Positions 20,591 to 28,431 of a stretch of DNA of 35,383 bases are shown piece after piece. Both the position numbers and the translations under genes were made by a program. Location: positions 1-35,383 of IMG/VR virus record IMGVR_UViG_3300007735_000660; one strand, given 5' to 3'. Each line of letters opens with the position of its first letter. The stretch's first letter is position 1. Origin of the DNA: a virus. Below the pieces are notes generated by a model. It was not told where the DNA came from and made no database searches. It was given only the letters and a program-made list of their open reading frames with translations.

Positions 20591-23146
20591 TCAGACCCCC
20601 GCCAGGAACTCGGCGTCCCGCTGCCGTCGCACGACCTCGGCGGCGGTCTGCAGCGGGTCCGGTGTGGTGATGTTCTGGATGATCTGCGGGCCACCCATCT
20701 GCAGCTGGCCGTTGGAGATGATCCGGCCCGGCACCCGTGGCACAAACAGCTCCGGGCCTTCCTCGCCGACCCGGACGGCCTGACCCTTGGCGACCGGCCC
20801 GCCGATGGCCCTGCCGATGATGCCGTTGCCGTTCAGGTCACGATTGCCGACGACCTCTTGGAACAGAATGTCGTTTCTGTTGGCGGCGTTCTGCTCCTCA
20901 ACACTCATCTGCGGAGCCTTGCCGGCAAACACCCCACCAAACAGATTGATGACCGATTCAGCCGCACGGTCGGCCGCTGACTTGACTGTGGCCAGCCCGC
21001 CGGAAAGACGAGTCAAGCCGTCGAGCACTGGCTGCACATTCGTAGGTATCGCCACGTTGCCGACTGACTCAGCTGCCAAGTCAGCTTGTGCCTTGACTGC
21101 AAACAAACCGCCGGAAAGACGAGTCAAGCCGTCGAGCACTGGCTGCACATTCACGGACACTGGCAGATCACCAGGTGCGCTCTCGCTGAGACCCTGTGCT
21201 TCCAAAGCTGCAAAGAAGAACTCCTTCTTGACCTGGTCGATCGGGCCACCTGGCGCAGCCAGTGCCGGGTACTTCTGCGCCAGGATGTCGAGCGTCTCGA
21301 TCGCCGAGCCGTAGGTGATGTTCCCGTCCTCAACCTCGCCTCGCAGGGCAGCGATGGTCGACTCCAGCCCGACCGCAGCGCCGACCGCATCCCGCTGGGC
21401 GTCGGCCAGGTCGACGAACTCCTGCGCCGTCGCACCGTCAGTGAACAGTGCGATGTACGCCTCGGCCACCTTCTGCTGTGCGTCGGCCAATCCGCCGGCG
21501 GCGTCGATCACTGCGAAGAACGGATCGGTGTTCGCCTTCAGCACGTCGCTGTACGCCTGGAAGGCGTTCTTGGCCTCGTCCGTCTTGACTGCCAAGCCTT
21601 CGACGGTGGTGGACAGAACCTCGGCCGGTGCGTTCGTGTTCTCAAGTTCTCCCGCAAGCGCGTCCAGCGTTCCTGTCTTGGTAGCGTCAGCCTCAGCGGA
21701 CAGCCGCAGGCTCTCACGGTTGCGGTCGATGAACTCCTGGTTGGCTTGGAACTGACCGCTCGAGCGATCCAGACCGTCGGTCACACGTTGCAGCTCGTCG
21801 AGCGTGGCAGATGCTAGGCCTGGATCGGCACCCTTCAACTTGTCGAACGCTGCCTGAGTGTCCTCGACGCTGGAGATCAGTCGACCGTTGCCCAGCTCGA
21901 TCTGCGTGCCGTTGTCAGTGATGATCTTGCTGAGGCTCAGCACACGATCCTCGGCGTTGACCAAGCCAGAGAACGCATCCAGCACACCTGGTCCAGTTGT
22001 CTGCGCTGCGACCAGTGTCCTGTTCAGCGCATCCTCAAGCTCGCCGCTAGCGTTGCCAGCAGCGTTCAGAGCTTGGAAGATTCCTTCAGAAACAGCGATG
22101 GCCGTGCCGATCTTGGCGAGAACGACTGCAGCGTTGCCCAGCTTGGTCAGCGACCGGCGCTGGGTCTCCACGCCATCTACGACGACCGTCGTCGTCTGCG
22201 TGAAGGCGTCTCGGAACTTGATGGCCTGACCAGCGATCACTGACAGTCCGCCGACGGCGACGGCTGCGAACGATCCGATGCCGGCCAGCGCACCGAGGGT
22301 GTTGCGGATCGGGTCTGGCAGACCCTGCAGGCTGCCGATCAGGTTGCTGACACCACCCACGACCGTGGCGAAGATCGGTGTGAGCTGCTCGCCCAGCTCA
22401 ATCTTGAGGTTCTCGAACTCGGCCTGGGCGTTCCGGGTCTGGTTGGCGAGGCTGTCCGACGTGCGGATGACGTCGCCCTGCGCCAGCTCGAAGTCCTTGA
22501 ACAGCTTGCTGTTGATCGCCAACACCTTCTGCTGGGTCGTCAGCGAGCCCGTCACCTCCTCGCCGGTCAGGGCCAGGTACTCGGCCTTCAGGGCGACCTC
22601 GGAGATGTCGCCACCGAGACGCCGAATCGGCTCGCCCTCGCCTGCCAGACCGGACTGGAGCGCCGCCAGAGCGTCTGCGACCGAGATGTCCCGGAACGAC
22701 GAGATGTCGCCGGCGAGCTGCACCAGGTCGGTCGAGAACTTGACCGCCGACTCACCGGTCAGCCCGGCCTGACGTGCGAACGTGGCGAAGCTGTTCGCAG
22801 CCTTGGTCGCCTCGGTCTTGGAGATGTTGGCCGTGTCGGCCGCAGCCGCGGCGAACGCCTCGAGCTGCGCCGCACCCTCCTCGCCGAACGTGACCGTGGC
22901 AGCACTCACCTGCTCGGAGTAGGCGCTGGCAGAGTCGGCGAGCTGCTTCAGCCCGGTCACAGCGACAGCACCGCCGGCCAGCAGGCCGGTGCCGATGCCC
23001 GTCAGACGGTTGCTGAGCCGCTCCAGCTTGTCCTCAGTGCGACCGAGCTCCCGATCAGCTGCCGCTCCGACCTTCTGGAACTCACGAATGGCACCCTGAG
23101 CGTTGCCGTCGATCAGGATCTGGAGTCGCTCGGTGAAGCCTGCCAT
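20591..23146 (-). CDS. Tape measure protein
   Basis: The 851-residue protein has the usual form of a siphovirus tape measure, which sets tail length and reaches the cell membrane. The N-terminal 60 residues are helical (RLQILIDGNAQGAIREFQKVGAAADRELGR). A phage-tail tape-measure core follows (QLADSASAYSEQVSAATVTFGE...FATFARQAGLTGESAVKFSTDLVQLAGDISSF), then hydrophobic segments around 270-300 (TLGALAGIGSFAAVAVGGLSVIAG) and a long alanine-rich helical region. Two tandem 37-residue repeats lie near residues 670-745. I use the ATG at 23146, which overlaps the preceding stop by one base (TGATG). Confidence 0.9.
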   Translation of the reverse strand: MAGFTERLQILIDGNAQGAIREFQKVGAAADRELGRTEDKLERLSNRLTGIGTGLLAGGAVAVTGLKQLADSASAYSEQVSAATVTFGEEGAAQLEAFAAAAADTANISKTEATKAANSFATFARQAGLTGESAVKFSTDLVQLAGDISSFRDISVADALAALQSGLAGEGEPIRRLGGDISEVALKAEYLALTGEEVTGSLTTQQKVLAINSKLFKDFELAQGDVIRTSDSLANQTRNAQAEFENLKIELGEQLTPIFATVVGGVSNLIGSLQGLPDPIRNTLGALAGIGSFAAVAVGGLSVIAGQAIKFRDAFTQTTTVVVDGVETQRRSLTKLGNAAVVLAKIGTAIAVSEGIFQALNAAGNASGELEDALNRTLVAAQTTGPGVLDAFSGLVNAEDRVLSLSKIITDNGTQIELGNGRLISSVEDTQAAFDKLKGADPGLASATLDELQRVTDGLDRSSGQFQANQEFIDRNRESLRLSAEADATKTGTLDALAGELENTNAPAEVLSTTVEGLAVKTDEAKNAFQAYSDVLKANTDPFFAVIDAAGGLADAQQKVAEAYIALFTDGATAQEFVDLADAQRDAVGAAVGLESTIAALRGEVEDGNITYGSAIETLDILAQKYPALAAPGGPIDQVKKEFFFAALEAQGLSESAPGDLPVSVNVQPVLDGLTRLSGGLFAVKAQADLAAESVGNVAIPTNVQPVLDGLTRLSGGLATVKSAADRAAESVINLFGGVFAGKAPQMSVEEQNAANRNDILFQEVVGNRDLNGNGIIGRAIGGPVAKGQAVRVGEEGPELFVPRVPGRIISNGQLQMGGPQIIQNITTPDPLQTAAEVVRRQRDAEFLAGV
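20997..21152 (-). repeat. Tandem 111-bp unit inside the tape measure gene
   Basis: A 45-base sequence at 20997-21041 recurs exactly at 21108-21152, offset by 111 bases (37 codons). It encodes NVQPVLDGLTRLSGG followed by a partly diverged unit ending AAESV. The repeat keeps the frame and would lengthen the tail by one unit. Confidence 0.85.
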
Positions 23147-23552
23147 CACATCTCGCTGTCGTTCAGGAGCCGCAGGTCACGGAGCGACTGTCGGCGTGTC
23201 ACGTCGGGTGGCCAGTGGAACCGACGTGCCATGACGACTACCCAGTCGTCTCCGGGTCGCCCTCCGATTTTGGGACGCCGCCCTCGTAGACCTCAGGCAG
23301 ATCGTCCTCAACCTGCTCGAAGATCGGCGGGTCGGCGACGAGCATCTGCGGTGTCAGCTGCTTGACCTCAGCGCCGACATGCTCGCACGCCAACCGGTAG
23401 ACGACCATCGCAGTCTTGGCGGTGCTGGCGGGTGCGACGATCACGTCGACCCACCGCAGCCCTGTCTCCTGCTCGATGACGGCGAACGTCTCGAGCGGCA
23501 GATCCATGAGACGGACCTGCCCGTTGGGAGTGTTGACTGCGAAGGTCGCCAC
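23146..23552 (-). CDS. Tail assembly chaperone, frameshifted G-T form
   Basis: Reading the G gene to the CCCAAAA heptamer at 23274-23268 and shifting back one base gives a 135-residue fusion. Its first 95 residues are G; the last 40 are IGGRPGDDWVVV followed by MARRFHWPPDVTRRQSLRDL... and end NDSEM at 23146. Frameshifted tail chaperones (G and G-T) are conserved in siphoviruses and bind the tape measure before tail polymerisation. The stop coincides with the tape-measure start. An independent start at the internal ATG (23232), giving a 28-residue peptide, is the alternative. Confidence 0.8.
23238..23552 (-). CDS. Tail assembly chaperone G
   Basis: The 104-residue protein starts MATFAVNTPNGQVRLMDLPLETFAVIEQETGLRWVDVIVAPA, with a helix and strand layout typical of phage gpG-like tail chaperones. 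The end is acidic and disordered (FEQVEDDLPEVYEGGVPKSEGDPETTG). It lies between the tail tube gene and the tape measure, the conserved location. The terminal 9 codons after the slippery site are read only in the unshifted form. No start-site doubt: the ATG follows a short gap after the tail tube gene. Confidence 0.85.
   Translation of the reverse strand: MATFAVNTPNGQVRLMDLPLETFAVIEQETGLRWVDVIVAPASTAKTAMVVYRLACEHVGAEVKQLTPQMLVADPPIFEQVEDDLPEVYEGGVPKSEGDPETTG
23268..23274 (-). promoter_or_regulatory. Minus-1 ribosomal frameshift site CCCAAAA
   Basis: In the G frame the heptamer reads C CCA AAA (preceded by GT of the GTC codon), the canonical X-XXY-YYZ pattern for tandem minus-1 slippage. Shifting here leads into the 40-codon T extension. 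Immediately downstream is GC-rich sequence with a short GGGCGACCC stem that could help pausing. Confidence 0.85.
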
Positions 23553-23555
23553 CTA

Positions 23556-23969
23556 TCAGGCCTGGACGTAGCCGACGGACGTGGACGCCGCCCAGCTGCC
23601 CGAGGACTCGACCGCACCGCCGACCGTCTGCGTCGTGGTCAGGTCGAAGGTCGCCGTCCCGAACCAGTACGTCGACTGATGAGCCGACCCGGCCTGCGGA
23701 TATAGGTAGAATTTTCGAGCCAACCCGTCGGCGACATATTGGGTCAGGGTGCCGGCGGCATCCCAGAATCCCGAGAAGTCGCCCTGGGCGTCCTTGAGAC
23801 CGGCCACGTACGCCTTGGTCGTGTCGCCGAAGGACGTGACCTCGGTACGGTCCGAGGTCTGGTTGACGCTGAAGCTGTTCAAGTTGGAGATCGGCTGGGC
23901 CGACCCGTTCGCCGCTGCCGACGTGTCGACATACAGCCGGCCGTTGCGCCCCGTAATCGGTGCTGCCAT
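23556..23969 (-). CDS. Major tail (tube) protein
   Basis: The 137-residue protein begins MAAPITGRNGRLYVDTSAAANGSA and contains ISNLNSFSVNQTSDRTEVTSFGDTTKAYVAGLKDAQGDFSGFWDA. The block with a TEVTSFGD..K.Y..GL.D..G.FSG pattern is the hallmark of siphovirus tail tube proteins of actinobacteriophages. It then closes with strands ending GSWAASTSVGYVQA. Position before the tail chaperone genes agrees. It should form the hexameric rings of the tail tube and be one of the most abundant virion proteins. Confidence 0.88.
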   Translation of the reverse strand: MAAPITGRNGRLYVDTSAAANGSAQPISNLNSFSVNQTSDRTEVTSFGDTTKAYVAGLKDAQGDFSGFWDAAGTLTQYVADGLARKFYLYPQAGSAHQSTYWFGTATFDLTTTQTVGGAVESSGSWAASTSVGYVQA

Positions 23970-23982
23970 CGGTACTCCCTGG

Positions 23983-25002
23983 TCAGAGGCCGAGCGCCCT
24001 CAGCAGGCGTCCGGCGTTGGTGTCGAAGGTGCGATCCTCCACCGCAGCGGCGGCTCGCTCCACTGCCATCATACGTGCCTGCGGGTTGGCGATGGCCCAC
24101 CTGAGCTGATCGCCCAGCTCCTCGGGTGTCGTGAACGTCGGCAGCATCGGGAACACCTCGTCCGACTCGGGCCGGGACTGGCGTGCGAACCACAGCCCGC
24201 AACGGGCCATCTCCACTTCCCGTGGCCCCATCGCCCACCCGTCAGCCGTGTCGGACAGTTGGCCGTTCGTCTCGGCTCGGTAGATGTTGAAGCTCGCCAG
24301 GCTGCCCCGATAGACCTCGGCGGTCACGTCGTTGTCCACGCAGTCCTCGGGGTCGTGACCGACGAACTGCAGCAGGCACTCAGGTGCATCCTTGAAGTTG
24401 CCGCCGAAGCTCACGTCCAGGCCCGACCAGTCGACCTGCTCGAGGAACCGGGCCCGGCTCGGGTAGCACGTCCCGATCCACGACACGTCCGCATGGTGCG
24501 GGGCCGGTGCCCGGTAGTGGACCTGCGGGTCGTAGGCGTGCGGTGCGTACAGCGCCGGGCCGTCACACGCCTCGCTGAAGGCGTCCAGGTTCGTCGGGTC
24601 GTTCACCACGACGGCGTCGTACCACGCAGCCTTGGTCAGCTGCGTCTCGTCCTCGTAGGGCGACTCAGTGCACAGCAGCACCACGTGCCGGTGCCGGGCA
24701 CGCATGATCTCGACGAGCTGCGGGTACATGAAGAACCCGGAGACGACCAGCACGATGTCCGGCCACCAGTCGTAGCACGCCGCCTTGATCTGGCCGGCGG
24801 CGAGCTGGATCGCCTCCGTCTCGGTGTGCGTCTTGACGATCTCGCCGTCCCGGTCGGTGTAGGCGTAGGCGAAGTAGTCGAGCAGCTTGTCGAGCTCGAA
24901 CGTCCGCACGTCGACCCCGCAGGCGGCCAGGCCCTTGGCCCAGCCCCGCGCCACGTCGGCCACCGAGAAGTTCGGTCCCGGATTGACGACCAGCGCCCTC
25001 AC
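23983..25002 (-). CDS. CgeB-like glycosyltransferase (GT-B fold)
   Basis: The 339-residue protein starts MRALVVNPGPNFSVADVARGW, an N-terminal Rossmann start with a glycine-rich turn. It has a SGFFMYPQLVEIMRARHRHVVLLCTESPYEDE segment and a C-terminal GPREVEMARCGLWFARQSRPESDEVFP, the donor-binding block of CgeB/GT4-type enzymes (GPR..EMA.CG...E..E.FP). It probably uses a nucleotide-sugar to modify a protein or glycan. It is inserted between the tail tube and the gp10-like gene, an unusual place. The GTG at 25002 overlaps the upstream stop (GTGA). Confidence 0.8.
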   Translation of the reverse strand: MRALVVNPGPNFSVADVARGWAKGLAACGVDVRTFELDKLLDYFAYAYTDRDGEIVKTHTETEAIQLAAGQIKAACYDWWPDIVLVVSGFFMYPQLVEIMRARHRHVVLLCTESPYEDETQLTKAAWYDAVVVNDPTNLDAFSEACDGPALYAPHAYDPQVHYRAPAPHHADVSWIGTCYPSRARFLEQVDWSGLDVSFGGNFKDAPECLLQFVGHDPEDCVDNDVTAEVYRGSLASFNIYRAETNGQLSDTADGWAMGPREVEMARCGLWFARQSRPESDEVFPMLPTFTTPEELGDQLRWAIANPQARMMAVERAAAAVEDRTFDTNAGRLLRALGL

Positions 25003-25559
25003 GGCCCGAACTGGCTCCCGAGCGCCCGGACATAGGACGTTCGGAACACCTTGACGGCCTCAGGCTGGCCTTGGCGCACGCCCCGGCTCCACGTGTTCTT
25101 GGGCTTCACGCCCGGATGCACGATCGGCCCACGGACCGGATGGGCGTAGCCCTGGCCCTTCAGGAACTTCTGATTGGCCCGACGGTAGGCACGGTTCCGA
25201 TTGACACGGGCACGACCGGAGTCCGACCGACTCAGGCCGGTGCGACCCAACCCGATCAGGTAGCCGCCGGCGGTCTGTGTGCCGTACTCGAGCACCTTCC
25301 ACGGACCCTGCGGCCGGGCCCGCAGCAGCGCCGTGGCGTTCGTCGTACCCTGCACGTCGTAGCCGGCGTTGATCCTCAGTCCACGCTTGCCCCACTTGGA
25401 CAGCCGCAGGTCGCCGGTGTCCCGCCGACCTTCCTTCAGGACGGCCTCCTTCATCTTCAGCGCAGCGAAGCCGGTCGTCCGCTTGTTCAGGTTCGGCATG
25501 TCGCCTGCGAACTTGGCCAGCTTCCGGGCCAGTTGGGCGCTGCTCGTCGACGTACCCAT
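24999..25559 (-). CDS. HK97 gp10-like head-tail joining protein
   Basis: The 186-residue protein begins MGTSTSSAQLARKLAKFAGDMPN and contains a basic, glycine-containing middle (LRINAGYDVQGTTNATALLRARPQGPWKVLEYGT). The layout of an N-terminal helix followed by a PGWPWKVLEYGT-like strand is typical of gp10/minor capsid tail-joining proteins that sit between capsid connectors and tail. The C-terminal third is highly basic (SRSDSGRARVNRNRAYRRANQKF). It ends PEAVKVFRTSYVRALGSQFGP. Confidence 0.7.
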   Translation of the reverse strand: MGTSTSSAQLARKLAKFAGDMPNLNKRTTGFAALKMKEAVLKEGRRDTGDLRLSKWGKRGLRINAGYDVQGTTNATALLRARPQGPWKVLEYGTQTAGGYLIGLGRTGLSRSDSGRARVNRNRAYRRANQKFLKGQGYAHPVRGPIVHPGVKPKNTWSRGVRQGQPEAVKVFRTSYVRALGSQFGP

Positions 25560-25960
25560 CAGACCATGATCGACAGGTTCACGGTGGCGGCGTAGTAGCC
25601 GACGTCGCCGATCACCAGTTCCCGGTACTCGCCAGCACCCGACACGCTGCAGAACGCCACGGCGTCGTTCAGCGTCGGGTCATCGTCGAACAGCGCCCAC
25701 AGCGACAGCGACCCCGACGGCGACAGCAGCTCGTCGAGGGCGTCGACCTGGTCGACGTGACGCCGGGAGACCACCACGGTCAGATCGGCGGTCGTCCGCA
25801 GGTTGGCGTCGGCGAACGTCCCGGTGTCGATCTGGAACCCGCCGACCATGATCGCCGGAGCCTCGACCGTGTCGGGTGGCAGCCGATAGATGTTGAACGC
25901 CGGGTAGGCGTCGGTCAGCTTCACCAGCAGCGCCTCCCGCAGATCGCCGAGCGTCGCCAT
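25559..25960 (-). CDS. Tail terminator or neck protein
   Basis: From the ATG at 25960 the product is 133 residues: MATLGDLREALLVKLTDAYPAFNIYRLPPDTVEAPAIMVGG, then strand-rich sequence with TTADLTVVVSRRHVDQVDALDELLSPSG. The size and pattern fit the tail-terminator group, small alpha/beta proteins between head connector and tail tube genes. The start shares one base with the upstream stop (TGATG). I reject the long in-frame N-terminal reading because it is His/Ala/Pro-rich antisense sequence. Confidence 0.7.
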   Translation of the reverse strand: MATLGDLREALLVKLTDAYPAFNIYRLPPDTVEAPAIMVGGFQIDTGTFADANLRTTADLTVVVSRRHVDQVDALDELLSPSGSLSLWALFDDDPTLNDAVAFCSVSGAGEYRELVIGDVGYYAATVNLSIMV

Positions 25961-26589
25961 CAGGCCAGCCCCACGTTCAGCGGATGCCGGAACGGCTGCA
26001 GCAGCTGCTGGGCTCGCGCAGGCAGCTGACGGCCGAGACGCACGACCCCGAACTCCCCGAAGCCCGCCACGCCCATCGGCGCATCGGCCAGCTTGTAGAG
26101 CTCGGCGGCGAGGATGCGGGTCGCCTGCTTCACCTCGGGCGGGACCGCCGGCCAGCCCCAAGTGCCCGTCAGGCGCACCAGGCCGACCCTGCCGAGTGCC
26201 GTCGGCGCATACGGCAGGACCGTCGTGGTGAGCACCCGGATCTGCTGGTACGGCCACTGTGCCGGTGCCTGACCCTGCGGCGGTGCCAGCAACTGGTAGC
26301 CGGATGCGCTGATCGTCGACTCGTAGGTGCCGTCGTCGTTGTTGTCGTAGGCGAACGTCGTGAGCGACACGAGGTCATTGAACGGCCCGAGGGTCACCGT
26401 GTAGCCGTCACGGTCCACGTCGAACTCACGGGCCTCGGCGGTCGCCTGGTAGAAGTGCCGCCCGCAGTACCGGTCGACCATCCGGGACGCAGCGGTCAGC
26501 ACGTCGTCGAGGTCGGCGGTGTCGCTGGCAGCGGACACACCGACGTAGCTGCGCAGCTCCTCGAGCGTCAGGTATGCGTTCGTGGCCAT
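25960..26589 (-). CDS. Head-tail connector (gp6-like)
   Basis: The 209-residue protein begins MATNAYLTLEELRSYVGVSAASDTADLDDVLTAASRMVDRYCGRHFY, the common start of gp6-type connector proteins: a helix pair, then the CGR.FY segment. Middle strands (VTLGPFNDLVSLTTFAYDN) and the WGWPAVPPEVKQATRILAAELYK helix follow. It should form the ring under the portal. The start lies 21 bases inside the glycosyltransferase gene upstream, so those genes overlap slightly. Confidence 0.85.
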   Translation of the reverse strand: MATNAYLTLEELRSYVGVSAASDTADLDDVLTAASRMVDRYCGRHFYQATAEAREFDVDRDGYTVTLGPFNDLVSLTTFAYDNNDDGTYESTISASGYQLLAPPQGQAPAQWPYQQIRVLTTTVLPYAPTALGRVGLVRLTGTWGWPAVPPEVKQATRILAAELYKLADAPMGVAGFGEFGVVRLGRQLPARAQQLLQPFRHPLNVGLA

Positions 26590-27116
26590 CGATGCTGCTC
26601 CGGTCTGACGATGTAGGCGATCTGCTGGGCCATCACGACGATCCGCTTCCGGTCGACGAACCGCCTGACGTACTCGTAGTCCTCGATGCTGGCGCAGCGT
26701 GGCGGGCCCGGCAGCATCGGTTCCTGTAGGGCCAGTCTACGCTTGACCGTGAAGCTGATCCCCACGTTCCCGTGCACGATCGGGTCCGAGCCGGGCCGTG
26801 GCACCGGACCCAGGTCCGGGTGCAGCATCGGGTGCACCACCATGTCGGCAGCCGGGTGCGGCTCCACGTTCGCCCGGTACAGGTCCGGGATCACCACGTC
26901 GTCGTCGTCGAGGAACCCGATCCAATCGCCGGTGCACGCCTCCACGCCGGCGTTCCGGGCCAGACCGGGCGCACCGACGTCGACGTGCACGGTCGCACCG
27001 ATGTGGGGCGCACCGTCGGCGACGACCACGACCTCGTCGGCGCACGCCGCCGCCGACAGGATCGCCCGCTCGAGCGTGTCCCGGCCCGTCGTCGGGATGA
27101 CGATGGACAGCCTCAT
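26568..27116 (-). CDS. GT2 family glycosyltransferase
   Basis: From the ATG at 27116 (overlapping the upstream stop, ATGA) the product is 182 residues: MRLSIVIPTTGRDTLERAIL..., then GLARNAGVEACTGDWIGFLDDDD (51-73), the nucleotide-sugar and metal-binding DxD core of the GT-A fold. The acceptor half is short. The 182-residue length is small for this family, so it may be a compact single-domain enzyme. It overlaps the connector gene by 22 bases. It probably acts on virion or cell glycans with the neighbouring glycan genes. Confidence 0.85.
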   Translation of the reverse strand: MRLSIVIPTTGRDTLERAILSAAACADEVVVVADGAPHIGATVHVDVGAPGLARNAGVEACTGDWIGFLDDDDVVIPDLYRANVEPHPAADMVVHPMLHPDLGPVPRPGSDPIVHGNVGISFTVKRRLALQEPMLPGPPRCASIEDYEYVRRFVDRKRIVVMAQQIAYIVRPEQHRWPRTHT

Positions 27117-27952
27117 CCCAGCACCGGTGGTCGCCACCACAGGACCGCAGCCACCAGCGCCAGCGGCAGCCACCGCTCAGGGATCACCCCACACGCCACC
27201 AGGGCCACCACAGGCGCAGCAGGCGGCTGGTAGACCCTGACGGTGTCGGTGGCGACCAACAGCGCCCCGTAGCCAACGAGCAGGCAGACGACCAGCTGCG
27301 CCGACGGTTCCAGCAGGGCGACGAGGCCCACCGACCACGGTGCCGCCATGAGCCAGAAGTTGCGCCACCCACCGGCCTGCTTGCGGTGCTCGAACGCTGA
27401 TCGGACCGGATGGTCGTGCACCCGCCGCAGCAGCGGCAGGGCGGTCACGCTGTCGATCTGCGGCCGTCGGACCAGGTAGGCGACCCCGGCCAGCGGCAGC
27501 ACCAGCAGCGGCCACGGCGTCCACGCCCACAGGGCGATCCACACCGGTGCCTGTTCCTTGATCGTGACGGCCCACACGGCGAACACGAACCCCAGCACCG
27601 GCTGGCCGTTGACAAAACAGGCTGCCGACAGCGCCGAGACGGCCATCGCCGGCAGGTCGACCCCGACCGGCCAGGTGGAGTGCGGCTGCAGCACACCGGG
27701 CAACGCAACGACGAGCACCGCCGTGGCCAGCGCCACCGGCCACGACGCGCCCAACCCACGCGCCCACCAGACCAGTGAACCGGCGAGCGCCGGCCACGAC
27801 AGACCCCATGCCACCCACCATGCCGCAACGTCCGTGCCGCACAACGCAGGCAGCAGCCACCGGACGTTGAACGGGAACGCCACCCGCTTGCCCTCCGCAG
27901 CCAGCAGGTACCGGGCAGCGTCAGGGCCCGGCCGGAAGTCGATCAGCGCCAC
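27113..27952 (-). CDS. Polytopic membrane protein, possible GT-C glycosyltransferase
   Basis: From the GTG at 27952 the product is 279 residues with roughly eight membrane helices (about 40-60, 70-88, 100-113, 117-130, 136-157, 198-216, 220-235 and 245-275). The N-terminal part reads DAARYLLAAEGKRVAFPFNVRWLLPAL, similar to GT-C proteins with a start of the form YL.LA.G...PF..R.LLP. WAVTIKEQAPVWIALW (about 127-142) has the KE pair seen after a membrane helix in several GT-C enzymes. A lipid-sugar role fits the neighbours. The fold call is tentative. A start at 28006 would overlap the upstream gene by 64 bases, so I chose the GTG. Confidence 0.6.
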   Translation of the reverse strand: MALIDFRPGPDAARYLLAAEGKRVAFPFNVRWLLPALCGTDVAAWWVAWGLSWPALAGSLVWWARGLGASWPVALATAVLVVALPGVLQPHSTWPVGVDLPAMAVSALSAACFVNGQPVLGFVFAVWAVTIKEQAPVWIALWAWTPWPLLVLPLAGVAYLVRRPQIDSVTALPLLRRVHDHPVRSAFEHRKQAGGWRNFWLMAAPWSVGLVALLEPSAQLVVCLLVGYGALLVATDTVRVYQPPAAPVVALVACGVIPERWLPLALVAAVLWWRPPVLG

Positions 27953-28431
27953 AGGACACCTAGGCCGTGCGTCGTCGGGATGAACAGCCAGTCCGGTCCG
28001 CAGCACGAACGCACCACGTCGGAGGCGATGTCGTGCATGACGACCAGCTGCGTGGCGAGGCGCATGGCGTCACGCACATCGGCCTGTGTCCCCTCGAGCG
28101 AATGGTCGCCGTCGATGAACACCATGTCGGCCTCGGTCGGCAGCTCGGCCCGGTCGGTGTGGCACACCACGTTGACGGGCAGGTTCGGCCAGATGGTGTC
28201 CTGCACCCATTCGTCGACATCGACCGTGCAGACCAGTTCAGCGGTCTGCGCCAGTGCACGGGTCGACACTCCCAAGCCGGTACCGAACTCGATGACCGTG
28301 CGGCCATGCGCAAGCACCGACAGGATCGCCGCCTCCTCGTCGGTCACCGACAGCCTCGGGTCACCGGTCGTCGGCTCGCCCGGATCGTCCAGGTGCCGGT
28401 AGCTGCCGGTGCTGTCGAGCTCCAGCGTCAT
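27943..28431 (-). CDS. Class I SAM-dependent methyltransferase-like protein
   Basis: The 162-residue protein has the methyltransferase motif I as VIEFGTGLGVSTRAL (46-60), an acidic strand end at D71 (CTVDVDEW) and FIDGDHSLEGTQADVRDA (105-122), the methyltransferase-24 signature. It ends in a short C-terminal segment (CCGPDWLFIPTTHGLGVLWR). A likely substrate is a sugar or a glycan built by the adjacent transferases; DNA is less likely, since there is no target-recognition domain. The start overlaps the upstream stop (ATGA). Confidence 0.75.
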   Translation of the reverse strand: MTLELDSTGSYRHLDDPGEPTTGDPRLSVTDEEAAILSVLAHGRTVIEFGTGLGVSTRALAQTAELVCTVDVDEWVQDTIWPNLPVNVVCHTDRAELPTEADMVFIDGDHSLEGTQADVRDAMRLATQLVVMHDIASDVVRSCCGPDWLFIPTTHGLGVLWR

